64,000 nt of DNA, taken from NCBI RefSeq assembly GCF_900111375.1, contig NZ_FOHB01000007.1:1-64000 (forward strand). Direction: 5' to 3'. The stretch is from Pedococcus cremeus. GTDB lineage: Bacteria; Actinomycetota; Actinomycetes; Actinomycetales; Dermatophilaceae. A model generated the notes under the pieces. It was not told where the DNA came from and made no database searches. It was given only the letters and a program-made list of their open reading frames with translations. Below are positions 56,643 to 64,000 of the stretch, in pieces (position 1 is the stretch's first letter; every line of letters starts with the position of its first letter). The translations under genes were made by a program, and so were the position numbers.

Positions 56643-59600
56643 TTGTCGGCGCCGGATGACAGCATAAGGCGCGTGGTCGGAACTGTGGTTGTTGACGCTC
56701 CAGCGCACGTCGGTGGTCCCGCGATTGTTCGTGCTGCGGCCGGGCTGATGCTGCTGCCGTCCAACGCGTCACGTCTGGTGCGGTTACATCGCCTCGCCGC
56801 GCTGGGAATGGCGATCCCAGACGACTCGCAGAAGCCGCTGAGTTCGAGCACTGTGCGGGGTCTGCTCAAGCGCGATGACATCGGGGGCAGCAGAATCACG
56901 AGTCAGGAGGATCCGTATTCCGAGATTCTCATCCAGAGCATGAGCTTCTTTGGCGGTGAATATCTGGTGTCGCCTGGCTCTGGCGAGCACACAGTCGCCG
57001 ATCTGGAGAACCTTGCGGATGCAGCCTTCCGTGAGGACTGGATGCCGAAGGACCTTCGGGTTCCTATGCGGCAACTCATCCAAGGTCTTCTCACAGTGAG
57101 CAACCTTGTACTGACACGCTCCGGCCTGGCTAGGGGGACACGTCCGGGCCGAGATCCGCGTACGCCGGTGGAGGTGCCAAGTGCGGCGAGACTCAATGAG
57201 TTGGGGCACGCGGCCCTCCTCACTCATAAAGACTTGGAAACGCATGGCCCTTGGTTGCGCATGGTTGTAGACACATTCGCCTTGGACCCCGGCGACCTGA
57301 CTGACCCCTGCGACGACGATGTCGTGGAGGACCGACTTCTGCAGACGCCCTTCCTTCGTCTGCCGGATGGCTATCAAGTTGTGGTGCCCCTCGATCTGCT
57401 GCTGACCGTCCGCTATCACCTGCTTCGCTTCGCCTACCAGGAGACGCAACTCGCGGAACTCGGGAAGAGGTACCGTGACGCTGCTCTCCGTCGAGTTGAG
57501 CGTCTGCTTCCTCCTGACGCAGAGCGACAGATTCTGTCGGAGGACACGTCGATGAACAGGTACCTATGGTCCATCGACGCCACAACCGACCTACACGTCA
57601 TCGGGGCTACCGACCCCCTCACGGATTGGGCGCCGGACGAGGTCTGGGGCGTCCACGACACCCACGCGGTCCTCGAGCGCATCGGCCAACTTATTCAACC
57701 CAGCGTGCGTTCCACATACTCATCGGCAGAGACGGTGTTGCACCTCATCGTTACTGACAGTCCGGGCCGGTCCGCCTTTTGGGGTGTCCCGCACATGGAA
57801 GGGGCCGATCCGGTGCTCATGGCGCGGGGCGACGACCTTGAGGTCATGCTCCACAGGGAGCAAGACGGCGCCCTCGGCTTGCTGTACTTCGCTGAAGCCG
57901 CCGATCGTCGTCCAGGACAATCGATGTCGACCAACATTCTTGACGAATACACGTCTTATGTAGACAACGAGAAGTCGTTCTACTTCTCCGATGATGGTCT
58001 GCCTAGCATCGTTGTCTTTGAGGCAGGGGATGGGTTCTTCGAACGGGAAAGGTATTTCGAAGAGACCGATCGTCACGGGGTAGAGGCACCGGTTGAAGGC
58101 CGGCCGATGGTCCAAGTCAGGCGGCGATACAACCGAGACGCTCCCGAAATATTCATCACCGGCCCGGCCAGCTCGTTCGTTGGGTATGTGGTGGAGTTCG
58201 GGACCCATCTGATCTTCGTGAGCCCTGACCTGGGTGGCCAACCGCGAGCAGATGTAGCCGCATTGCTCCTTGAAGCTGTCTCGTACTGGGTCCGTGAGTG
58301 CGTCGTCCGGGGTGGGCTCACGCCGCCGACCCTGAGATGCCACCTGGTTGTGTCGCCAGGCCCCGCGGAACAATGGACACGCCTCAAGGATGCGGCCACC
58401 GCCAGACAACCGGTGCTTGCGATTCGCGCGGACAGCACCGTCAACCTCCGATTCACCGACCTGTTCGTTGCCGAGCTCCAAGAGGAAACGAACGTTGCTG
58501 AACGGCACCTTGTCGCAGCGCTCCTAACGGACTTGTTCGCTGTTGATGCTCGTGACGTCAACCCGCTCGTGAATGCGGTCGCGCCGCTCGGCCCGAAACG
58601 GATGCTCAACGCCTTCAACGAAAACGACACACCCGACATGCGAGCTGAACGCCTCCCCGCTCCGCTCACCGGGCACGGGCAAGTCACCGCACAAATCCTC
58701 GACGAACTGGGCGAGTGGCTCCGCGACCCGTCCGGTGCCGGTCTCCCAGTAGGACCGCTCACGGGGAGTGACAGGTCCGGAACCTTGAACAAGGCCGTTG
58801 GCCACCTGTTCACACTCGTGGAAACGGAGATCGCTCGGTATGACCAACAAGCGCTGCTGAAGTACCTCGTCGCGCAGAACGAGGCACTCATCCACTTCGC
58901 GAAGTACAACGCAAGAGTGCTTCGGTCACGGCTTGCTTGCTTCGGCGCCGGTGCTGAAACGACCAGAGAACTCGTTGAGCACCGCAGCGAAAGCGCCACG
59001 GCCCAACGAGCGAATAGGTTCCTCATCGAATACGTCGCCGCCCAACCACCGCTCGGCGAACGGCTGCCGACTACACGGGACTATTACCGGCTCCTCGGTC
59101 TCGCTCAGGAAATCATCGAGCGCGGAACAGCGTCCGACTTCCTCCACTACAAACTCGCAGACTTCGACGTGTCCATCCTAGAGTCCGGACGCCTCGGCAT
59201 GAGTCGGGACGAACCTGTCGACAAGGCGATGCAGACGTACGTCGAAGCGGCCGGTGCGAGGGCAATTCGAACGGCTACTGAGCCACCACCGGATGGACCC
59301 AAAGTGGCACCCGGGCCCGACATCGTCACAGAAAGCGCGGATGCGATGCGCAGCGAGTACGGGTTCACCCTGCGGGACCTACGCGAAGTTTGCGGTGGAC
59401 TGCTAGACCTTGGAACCGCAGACCAAGTCACACGCATCGCCCGCGCCGACGCACTCGCCCAGGTCGCTTCGAGCCGGGACCTCAACCCAGGTGTCGTCGA
59501 CACTGTGCTAAAAGCAATGTCGCTCACCGCGCGGCGCGAGTTCATGGAGATCGGCCCCGACGCGGTGCCATGGCGCTTCAACCGCAATATGTCATACGTG

Positions 59601-60290
59601 CGCAGGCCACTGATCCTTCAAGGCGACGAGTTGGTGTTCGGGTTCCGCAGTGTTCTAAACACCGGTCCCTACTGGTTTACCAGTCTCATCTCGGGCCGAC
59701 TGCAAGCCAACGCCAAGACTCAAGCGATGAAGGCGTACGTCTCCGAGGCACGCGGTCGCATCAACGACGGCTACGCCGCGGACGTTGCCGAACGACTACG
59801 CAGCCTCGGCTTCAGCGCCCAGCTCTCCGTGAGCAAGATCGGAGGGGCGCGCATAGCCGATTCGGACGGCCTAGACCTGGGCGACATCGACGTCCTCGCC
59901 TGGCACCCCGACACGCGCACCGTGCTCGCTGTTGAAGCCAAAGACTTTGAAGTTGCGCGAACTCCTTCGGAGATGTCGCACGAGATAGCCAAACTGTTCA
60001 TGGGTAAGCAGGGCAAGAAGCCAGAGCGGTCGACCGTGGACAAGCATGCTCGGCGAATCGACTGGCTTGGCGCCAATATCGGCACCGTTCTAGCCCATGT
60101 CGGTGCGAATGCCGGCCTTGCCGTGACCACTGTGGCGGGGGTAATCGTGACAAGCGAGCCGCTAGTGACACCACTCGCTACATCGAGCTCCATTCCCATC
60201 ATCCCGTTCGCTGACTTGAACCTGGACACGCTGGGTTTCAACGCGATGCCCGCAAAGAGCAGCGGGCGTCCTCGGCGACGCACCAGTTGA
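56643..60290 (+). CDS. 1215-aa protein with C-terminal PD-(D/E)xK nuclease domain
   Basis: Not recognised apart from its C-terminus. Residues 1 to about 1000 show no motif I know: no Walker A/B, helicase, methyltransferase or HNH motif, and no membrane segment. The last 200 residues hold a textbook nuclease core: Asp1083 in GDIDVLAWH, then Glu1098-Ala-Lys1100 in VEAKDFEVAR, followed by a helix with SHEIAKLF, and a late VAGVIVTSEPL strand. This arrangement is like Mrr-type restriction domains. TTG 56643 is supported by GGAGGAAG at 56633-56640. GC is below the backbone. It has no obvious partner except the DUF4365 gene. It ends at the hairpin at 60314-60331. Confidence 0.85.
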   Translation: MSAPDDSIRRVVGTVVVDAPAHVGGPAIVRAAAGLMLLPSNASRLVRLHRLAALGMAIPDDSQKPLSSSTVRGLLKRDDIGGSRITSQEDPYSEILIQSMSFFGGEYLVSPGSGEHTVADLENLADAAFREDWMPKDLRVPMRQLIQGLLTVSNLVLTRSGLARGTRPGRDPRTPVEVPSAARLNELGHAALLTHKDLETHGPWLRMVVDTFALDPGDLTDPCDDDVVEDRLLQTPFLRLPDGYQVVVPLDLLLTVRYHLLRFAYQETQLAELGKRYRDAALRRVERLLPPDAERQILSEDTSMNRYLWSIDATTDLHVIGATDPLTDWAPDEVWGVHDTHAVLERIGQLIQPSVRSTYSSAETVLHLIVTDSPGRSAFWGVPHMEGADPVLMARGDDLEVMLHREQDGALGLLYFAEAADRRPGQSMSTNILDEYTSYVDNEKSFYFSDDGLPSIVVFEAGDGFFERERYFEETDRHGVEAPVEGRPMVQVRRRYNRDAPEIFITGPASSFVGYVVEFGTHLIFVSPDLGGQPRADVAALLLEAVSYWVRECVVRGGLTPPTLRCHLVVSPGPAEQWTRLKDAATARQPVLAIRADSTVNLRFTDLFVAELQEETNVAERHLVAALLTDLFAVDARDVNPLVNAVAPLGPKRMLNAFNENDTPDMRAERLPAPLTGHGQVTAQILDELGEWLRDPSGAGLPVGPLTGSDRSGTLNKAVGHLFTLVETEIARYDQQALLKYLVAQNEALIHFAKYNARVLRSRLACFGAGAETTRELVEHRSESATAQRANRFLIEYVAAQPPLGERLPTTRDYYRLLGLAQEIIERGTASDFLHYKLADFDVSILESGRLGMSRDEPVDKAMQTYVEAAGARAIRTATEPPPDGPKVAPGPDIVTESADAMRSEYGFTLRDLREVCGGLLDLGTADQVTRIARADALAQVASSRDLNPGVVDTVLKAMSLTARREFMEIGPDAVPWRFNRNMSYVRRPLILQGDELVFGFRSVLNTGPYWFTSLISGRLQANAKTQAMKAYVSEARGRINDGYAADVAERLRSLGFSAQLSVSKIGGARIADSDGLDLGDIDVLAWHPDTRTVLAVEAKDFEVARTPSEMSHEIAKLFMGKQGKKPERSTVDKHARRIDWLGANIGTVLAHVGANAGLAVTTVAGVIVTSEPLVTPLATSSSIPIIPFADLNLDTLGFNAMPAKSSGRPRRRTS

Positions 60291-60313
60291 CTTCTGTTGG
60301 GGGCCGGTCATGT

Positions 60314-60331
60314 CGCGGACGTTTGTCCGCG
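60314..60331 (+). terminator. hairpin after the giant nuclease gene
   Basis: CGCGGAC-GTTT-GTCCGCG, a perfect 7-bp stem 23 nt after the stop, without a T-tract. A second dyad TGACCAG/CTGGTCA (60408-60423) covers the DUF58 stop codon on the other strand. Confidence 0.55.
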
Positions 60332-60420
60332 CGGCATTCTGGGCGGAATGACACACGTAGTCGCCGACAGAGTCGGTGGACGCGCATGCGCTTCGCGAAG
60401 CCAGCGATGACCAGAACTGG

Positions 60421-61713
60421 TCAGAGCAGGCCGCGGCTCTTGAGTAGCAGGTAGTGGTCGGCGAGGGCCACCGGAAGGTGCTCCGGGTCGGCATCGAGCA
60501 CCTCGACACCGAGGCGGCCCAGCCCGGCCGCCGTGCGCTGTCGCAGCGCCACGCTGCGCTCGGCCGCCGCCGCGTCGTAGACCGCACGGGCGTCGCCCCG
60601 GCCGGCCCGCATCTCGCCGAGGGCGGGGTCGGAGACCGAGGCCACCACGACCCGGTGCCGCTGGGCCAGCACGCCGAGCGGCGGCAGCAGCGACTCCTCG
60701 ATGGCCGCGGGCTCCAGCGGAGTGAGCAGCACGACGAGGCCCCGGTGTCGGCTCAGCCGGGTGACCTCCGAGGTGAGCAGCCGCCAGTCCGCCTCGAGCA
60801 GCGCCGGCTCAAGCGGGGCCATGGCGGCGACGAGGTCGGAGAGCAGCGTGGTGCGGCTCGACCCGACGACCTTGCGGTGCACCCGGCGGTCGCCCGCGAT
60901 GAGGTCGACCCGGTCACCGGCTCGCGAGGCAAGGGCGCCGAGCAGCAGCGCGGCGTCCATGGCGGCGTCGAGGCGCGGGGTGTCACCGACCCTGCCCGCG
61001 GAGGTCCGCGAGGTGTCGAGCACGAGGACGATGTGGCGGTCCTTCTCCGGCTGCCAGGTGCGCACCACCGTCGAGCGGCGGCGGGCGGTGGCCCGCCAGT
61101 CGATGCTGCGCACGTCGTCGCCCTCGACGTAGTCGCGCAGCGAGTCGAACTCGGTGCCCTGGCCGCGCACCCGCACCGCGGAACGGCCGTCGAGCTGGCG
61201 CAGCTGGGCCAGTCGGGAGGGGAGGTGGCGACGCGAGTGGAACGGCGGCAGGGCGCGCACGTGCCCGGGGACGGCATACGAGCGCTGCCGTCCGGCCACG
61301 CGCAACGGGCCGAGCCGGCGCACGGTGACCCGGTCCGCCTGTCGGTCACCGCGCCGGGTGGGGGTGAGCGTGGTGCGCAGGGCGCGGCGCTCGCCACCGG
61401 GCACCACGACCTGGTGACGGTTGCCCACGGCCCCGGCCGACGGCTGCCACGCGTCGCGCAGGGAACCGCGGAACGTCCGCCGGCCGGTGTTCGTGGCCAG
61501 CAGCGTGGTGCTGCCGGTCTCGCCGAGGCGCACCTGCGCCGACGGGCGGCGCTCCAGGTGCAGGACCTTGGTGCTGCCGGCGAGCGCCACGTCAAGGGCC
61601 GTGGCCACGAGGAAGACGACCACCCAGAGCCAGACGGTGGTCACGGCCGGGCGCAGCAGCACGGGCACGACCCCGCACAGCACGAGCGCCACGAGGCGGC
61701 CGGTCACGAACAC
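60421..61713 (-). CDS. DUF58 domain-containing protein
   Basis: 430 aa with two N-terminal hydrophobic helices (residues 4-45), then a beta-rich region, then the DUF58 domain with the signature EFDSLRDYVEGDDVRSIDWRA and a von Willebrand A-like fold (VLVLDTSRTSAG). Works with the upstream MoxR AAA+ ATPase, probably as a chaperone-like complex for exported or membrane proteins. GTG start; 10 nt after the moxR stop. Confidence 0.88.
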   Translation of the reverse strand: MFVTGRLVALVLCGVVPVLLRPAVTTVWLWVVVFLVATALDVALAGSTKVLHLERRPSAQVRLGETGSTTLLATNTGRRTFRGSLRDAWQPSAGAVGNRHQVVVPGGERRALRTTLTPTRRGDRQADRVTVRRLGPLRVAGRQRSYAVPGHVRALPPFHSRRHLPSRLAQLRQLDGRSAVRVRGQGTEFDSLRDYVEGDDVRSIDWRATARRRSTVVRTWQPEKDRHIVLVLDTSRTSAGRVGDTPRLDAAMDAALLLGALASRAGDRVDLIAGDRRVHRKVVGSSRTTLLSDLVAAMAPLEPALLEADWRLLTSEVTRLSRHRGLVVLLTPLEPAAIEESLLPPLGVLAQRHRVVVASVSDPALGEMRAGRGDARAVYDAAAAERSVALRQRTAAGLGRLGVEVLDADPEHLPVALADHYLLLKSRGLL

Positions 61714-61723
61714 GGGCTGGGCC

Positions 61724-62749
61724 TCAGCGGGGCACGGGCACGGACCCGATGGCGCTGTCGAGCACCGCGGCCACGCCCACGCCCTCGAGCTCGGCCTCCG
61801 GGCGCAGCGTCAGGCGGTGGGCGAGTGTCGCCTGCGCCAGCGCCTTGACGTCGTCGGGGGTGATGAAGTCGCGGCCGTTGAGCCAGGCCCAGGCGCGGCT
61901 GGTGGCCAGCAGCGCCGTGGCGCCGCGAGGGCTCACGCCGAGCGACAGCGAGGGGGAGTGCCGGGTCGCCCGGGCGATGTCGACGATGTAGCCGATCACC
62001 TCGGGCGACGCCTCAACCCGGGCCACGGCCTGCGCCCCGGCGGCCAGGTCGTCGGCGGAGGCGACCGCCCGCAGGCCGGCTCCCGCGAGGTCGCGAGGGT
62101 CGAAGCCCGCGGCGTGCCGGGCGATGACGGCGACCTCGTGGTCGCGCGAGGGCAGCGGCAGCACCGCCTTGAGCAGGAAGCGGTCGAGCTGCGCCTCGGG
62201 CAGCGGGTAGGTGCCCTCGTACTCGACCGGGTTCTGGGTCGCCGCCACCATGAACGGCACCGGCAGGGGGCGTGGCATGCCGTCGACCGACACCTGCCGC
62301 TCCTCCATGGCCTCCAGCAGCGACGCCTGGGTCTTGGGGGGCGTGCGGTTGATCTCGTCGGCGAGCAGCAGGTTGGTGAAGACCGGCCCCTCGCGGAAGG
62401 AGAACTCCGACGTGGCGTTGTCGTAGACGAGCGAGCCCGTCACGTCGCCCGGCATGAGGTCGGGGGTGAACTGCACGCGCTTGGTCTGCACGTCGAGGGC
62501 GGCGGCGAGGCTGCGCACGAGCAGGGTTTTGGCGACGCCCGGCACGCCCTCGAGCAGCACGTGCCCCCGGCAGAGCAGGCCGATGAGGATGCCGGTGACG
62601 GCGGCGTCCTGGCCGACCACGGCCTTGCCGACCTCGGCCCGCACCGCGAGCAGTGCCCGGCGTGCCTGCTCGGACCGCCTCGCGTCGTCAGCGCCCGGCA
62701 CGTCGGCGCCCGGCGCGTCGGTCAGGGTGGTGTGGGGCTGGTCCGTCAT
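61724..62749 (-). CDS. MoxR-family AAA+ ATPase
   Basis: 341 aa AAA+ ATPase. Walker [11 protein letters not shown] near residue 67, Walker [13 protein letters not shown] near residue 133 and the sensor [17 protein letters not shown] are present, followed by the small helical lid domain. Family members remodel proteins with DUF58/vWA partners, which is exactly the downstream gene. It overlaps the DUF4350 gene by 4 bp. Confidence 0.93.
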   Translation of the reverse strand: MTDQPHTTLTDAPGADVPGADDARRSEQARRALLAVRAEVGKAVVGQDAAVTGILIGLLCRGHVLLEGVPGVAKTLLVRSLAAALDVQTKRVQFTPDLMPGDVTGSLVYDNATSEFSFREGPVFTNLLLADEINRTPPKTQASLLEAMEERQVSVDGMPRPLPVPFMVAATQNPVEYEGTYPLPEAQLDRFLLKAVLPLPSRDHEVAVIARHAAGFDPRDLAGAGLRAVASADDLAAGAQAVARVEASPEVIGYIVDIARATRHSPSLSLGVSPRGATALLATSRAWAWLNGRDFITPDDVKALAQATLAHRLTLRPEAELEGVGVAAVLDSAIGSVPVPR

Positions 62750-63975
62750 GGGCGGTGCACTTCCTTCTCCAGGGTGGACAGGTCGTCGGCGAGGGCCACC
62801 ATCGCATCCTCGTCGGCAGGTGGGGGACCGGCCAGCAGGGCCAGCACCTCGTGCAGCGGGCGGCCGGACGCCGCGGCCGTGGCCTGCGCCACCGCCTCGG
62901 GCGTCGCCCCGACCGGCAGGCCGAGCCAGCTCGCGAGCCGGCGGGTGGCCGCGGCGCGCAGGACGGTGCCGGCCCGGCCGGTGTCACGGGCCCGGCGGTA
63001 GAGGCGCCCGCGGCTCTGGGTCGTCTCGACCGCCTTGACCACGGCCGGGAGCGGCTCGGTCACGAGCGGACCGAAGCGCCGGCCCCGCCACAGCATCAGC
63101 GCGAGCACCGCGAAGAGGGCCAGCAGGGCCAGCGGGCCCAGCGCCCTCGGCAGCTCGGAGGCCGGGGTGGTGTCGCCGGCGGAGACGTCGAGCACCGAGG
63201 GGACGTACCAGACGAGCCGGTCGCCCTGGCCGAGCAGCCGCAGGCTCACGCCGGCGTTGTCGTAGCGGGTGACCTCGCCGTTGCTGAGCAGGTCGCCGCT
63301 GCCGAGCACGACCACCTCCGGGGTGCCGGGGCTGGCGGGCAGCGACACCAGCTCCGAGCTGCCCTCGAAGCTGAAGCAGCGCGTGGCGCCGGGGGCGGGG
63401 CTCGTGTAGCCCGTGCCACCGGCCGTCACGGTGTCGGAGGCGGTGAGGCCCGCCAGCACGCAGCCGGCCCGCAGCGACCGGGTGGGGCTGCCCCCGCCGG
63501 CCGGCGAGACGGCGAGGTCGAGGGCCTGCAGGAGGAAGCGGTCGGGCTCGACCAGCACCAGCCGCCGGGCGCCTCGCACCCTGTCCCACATCGCGGCGGC
63601 CGTCTCCTCCGAGAGGGCTCGCGGGTCGGAGACGAGGACGGTGGTGGAGCCGTCGATGGCGTCGGTGTCTGCGAGCTCGGCCTGCCCGCGCGCGATGTCG
63701 ACCGCAACGCCGCGCTGCTCGAGCACCCGCGCGACCGCCTGCGCGCCGTTGGCGCCGGGGTTGCGCGGGTCCAGTGGTGCGTCGTTGCCGCCACGACGGG
63801 CGAGACTCACCGCCACTGCCACGACCAGCCCGAGCACCAGCACCACGGCGGTGACGAGCACCAGGCGTCGCCGGCGCGAGCGTCCGCCCTGAGGCGACTC
63901 GGGTGTGCCACCCGGACTCGCGTCGGTGGCGGTGGCGGCTTCGGCCTCGTGGCGGTCCCACACGGTCAGGCTCAC
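62746..63975 (-). CDS. DUF4350 domain-containing membrane protein
   Basis: 409 aa. One transmembrane helix near residues 38-58 preceded by RSRRRR, an extracytoplasmic DUF4350 domain (about 65-260), a second helix near residue 290 and a cytoplasmic tail ending in [14 protein letters not shown] 63975 overlaps the stop of an upstream gene (GTGA), and the end overlaps moxR. The set DUF4350-MoxR-DUF58 is a familiar actinobacterial group of unknown cell-envelope role. Confidence 0.88.
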   Translation of the reverse strand: MSLTVWDRHEAEAATATDASPGGTPESPQGGRSRRRRLVLVTAVVLVLGLVVAVAVSLARRGGNDAPLDPRNPGANGAQAVARVLEQRGVAVDIARGQAELADTDAIDGSTTVLVSDPRALSEETAAAMWDRVRGARRLVLVEPDRFLLQALDLAVSPAGGGSPTRSLRAGCVLAGLTASDTVTAGGTGYTSPAPGATRCFSFEGSSELVSLPASPGTPEVVVLGSGDLLSNGEVTRYDNAGVSLRLLGQGDRLVWYVPSVLDVSAGDTTPASELPRALGPLALLALFAVLALMLWRGRRFGPLVTEPLPAVVKAVETTQSRGRLYRRARDTGRAGTVLRAAATRRLASWLGLPVGATPEAVAQATAAASGRPLHEVLALLAGPPPADEDAMVALADDLSTLEKEVHRP

Positions 63976-64000
63976 GAGGCACCTCCCGCAGCGACGGGCT
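63972..64000 (-). CDS. 3' end of an upstream gene, cut by the window edge
   Basis: Only the last eight codons and TGA are visible, reading PVAAGGAS then stop, overlapping the GTG of the DUF4350 gene. In similar loci this position holds a DUF4129 protein; identity here is a guess from context. Confidence 0.35.

Larger units (their letters stand above)
51876..60420. mobile_element. low-GC nuclease-rich genomic island (defence-like)
   Basis: Five plus-strand genes with visibly lower GC (sampled lines 47-63%) than the flanks (over 70%), frequent A/T-ending codons and only one copy of the CGGCATAC-type motif. Three or four encode restriction-endonuclease-like domains. It separates SpoIIM/RDD from DUF58-MoxR-DUF4350. 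No integrase, transposase, tRNA or terminal repeats were found, so the mode of arrival is unknown. The boundaries are approximate. Confidence 0.65.

Noticed and set aside
51876-60420. Attachment-site direct repeats flanking the island
   Set aside because: I compared the left gap (51876-52407) with the right gap (60291-60420) and saw no shared run longer than chance.

Overview
The window is high-GC actinobacterial chromosome (backbone roughly 70-75% GC by eye). It opens with a complete rrn operon whose 16S resembles Intrasporangiaceae (Phycicoccus/Knoellia/Janibacter-type); I cannot name a genus. About 50 genes are supported. Most are chromosomal housekeeping or catabolic genes; the exception is a lower-GC island at about 52.0-60.4 kb.

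Layout. 0.2-5.5 kb: 16S-23S-5S with a tandem terminator pair. 5.7-8.1 kb: an S10 carboxypeptidase divergent from exonuclease III. 8.0-19.0 kb: a galactoside catabolic region made of two divergent operons, galK-galT-deoR-GH42 beta-galactosidase on the minus strand and a lipoprotein binding protein, two permeases and a GH36 alpha-galactosidase on the plus strand. No ABC ATPase is encoded there, so a shared one elsewhere is expected. 19-22.9 kb: trpS, a 2H phosphoesterase, a YihY membrane protein and a D,D-carboxypeptidase. 22.9-26.3 kb: sdhCDAB. 26.4-28.8 kb: an MgtA-like mannosyltransferase divergent from mannose-1-phosphate guanylyltransferase. 28.9-31.9 kb: an ABC-2 exporter divergent from its probable GbsR/MarR regulator. 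32.0-34.9 kb: methylmalonyl-CoA mutase catalytic subunit and an M20 amidohydrolase. 35.1-43.7 kb: a BMP-type nucleoside ABC importer with cytidine deaminase and thymidine phosphorylase; adenosine deaminase lies at 48.3 kb. 43.6-48.3 kb: alpha/beta hydrolase plus TetR, a small secreted protein, a two-component system and a cupin. 49.5-51.9 kb: RDD protein, SpoIIM-like protein and MmcQ/YjbR protein. 60.4-64.0 kb: DUF58, MoxR, DUF4350 and the last codons of an upstream gene.

The island carries five plus-strand genes with lower GC than the flanks: an unrecognised 368-aa protein with a nuclease-like C-terminus, a DUF4268 protein with a D...ENQ nuclease motif, a 55-aa protein like the integrase core-binding domain, a DUF4365 protein with a D...QVK motif, and an unrecognised 1215-aa protein ending in a clear GDID...EAK nuclease domain. 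No integrase or transposase is visible. The genes sit in what looks like the convergent gap between the SpoIIM/RDD genes and the DUF58-MoxR-DUF4350 genes, which I believe are commonly adjacent in Actinobacteria. This is the best candidate here for an undescribed, defence-like system.

Two genome-scale signals run through the backbone. The 8-mer CGGCATAC/GTATGCCG occurs at least 26 times, far more than composition predicts, in several reading frames and in three non-coding gaps. Many genes have a TANNNT-like -10 element 6-8 bases before the start codon and no Shine-Dalgarno, implying leaderless mRNAs; this was used to choose several starts.
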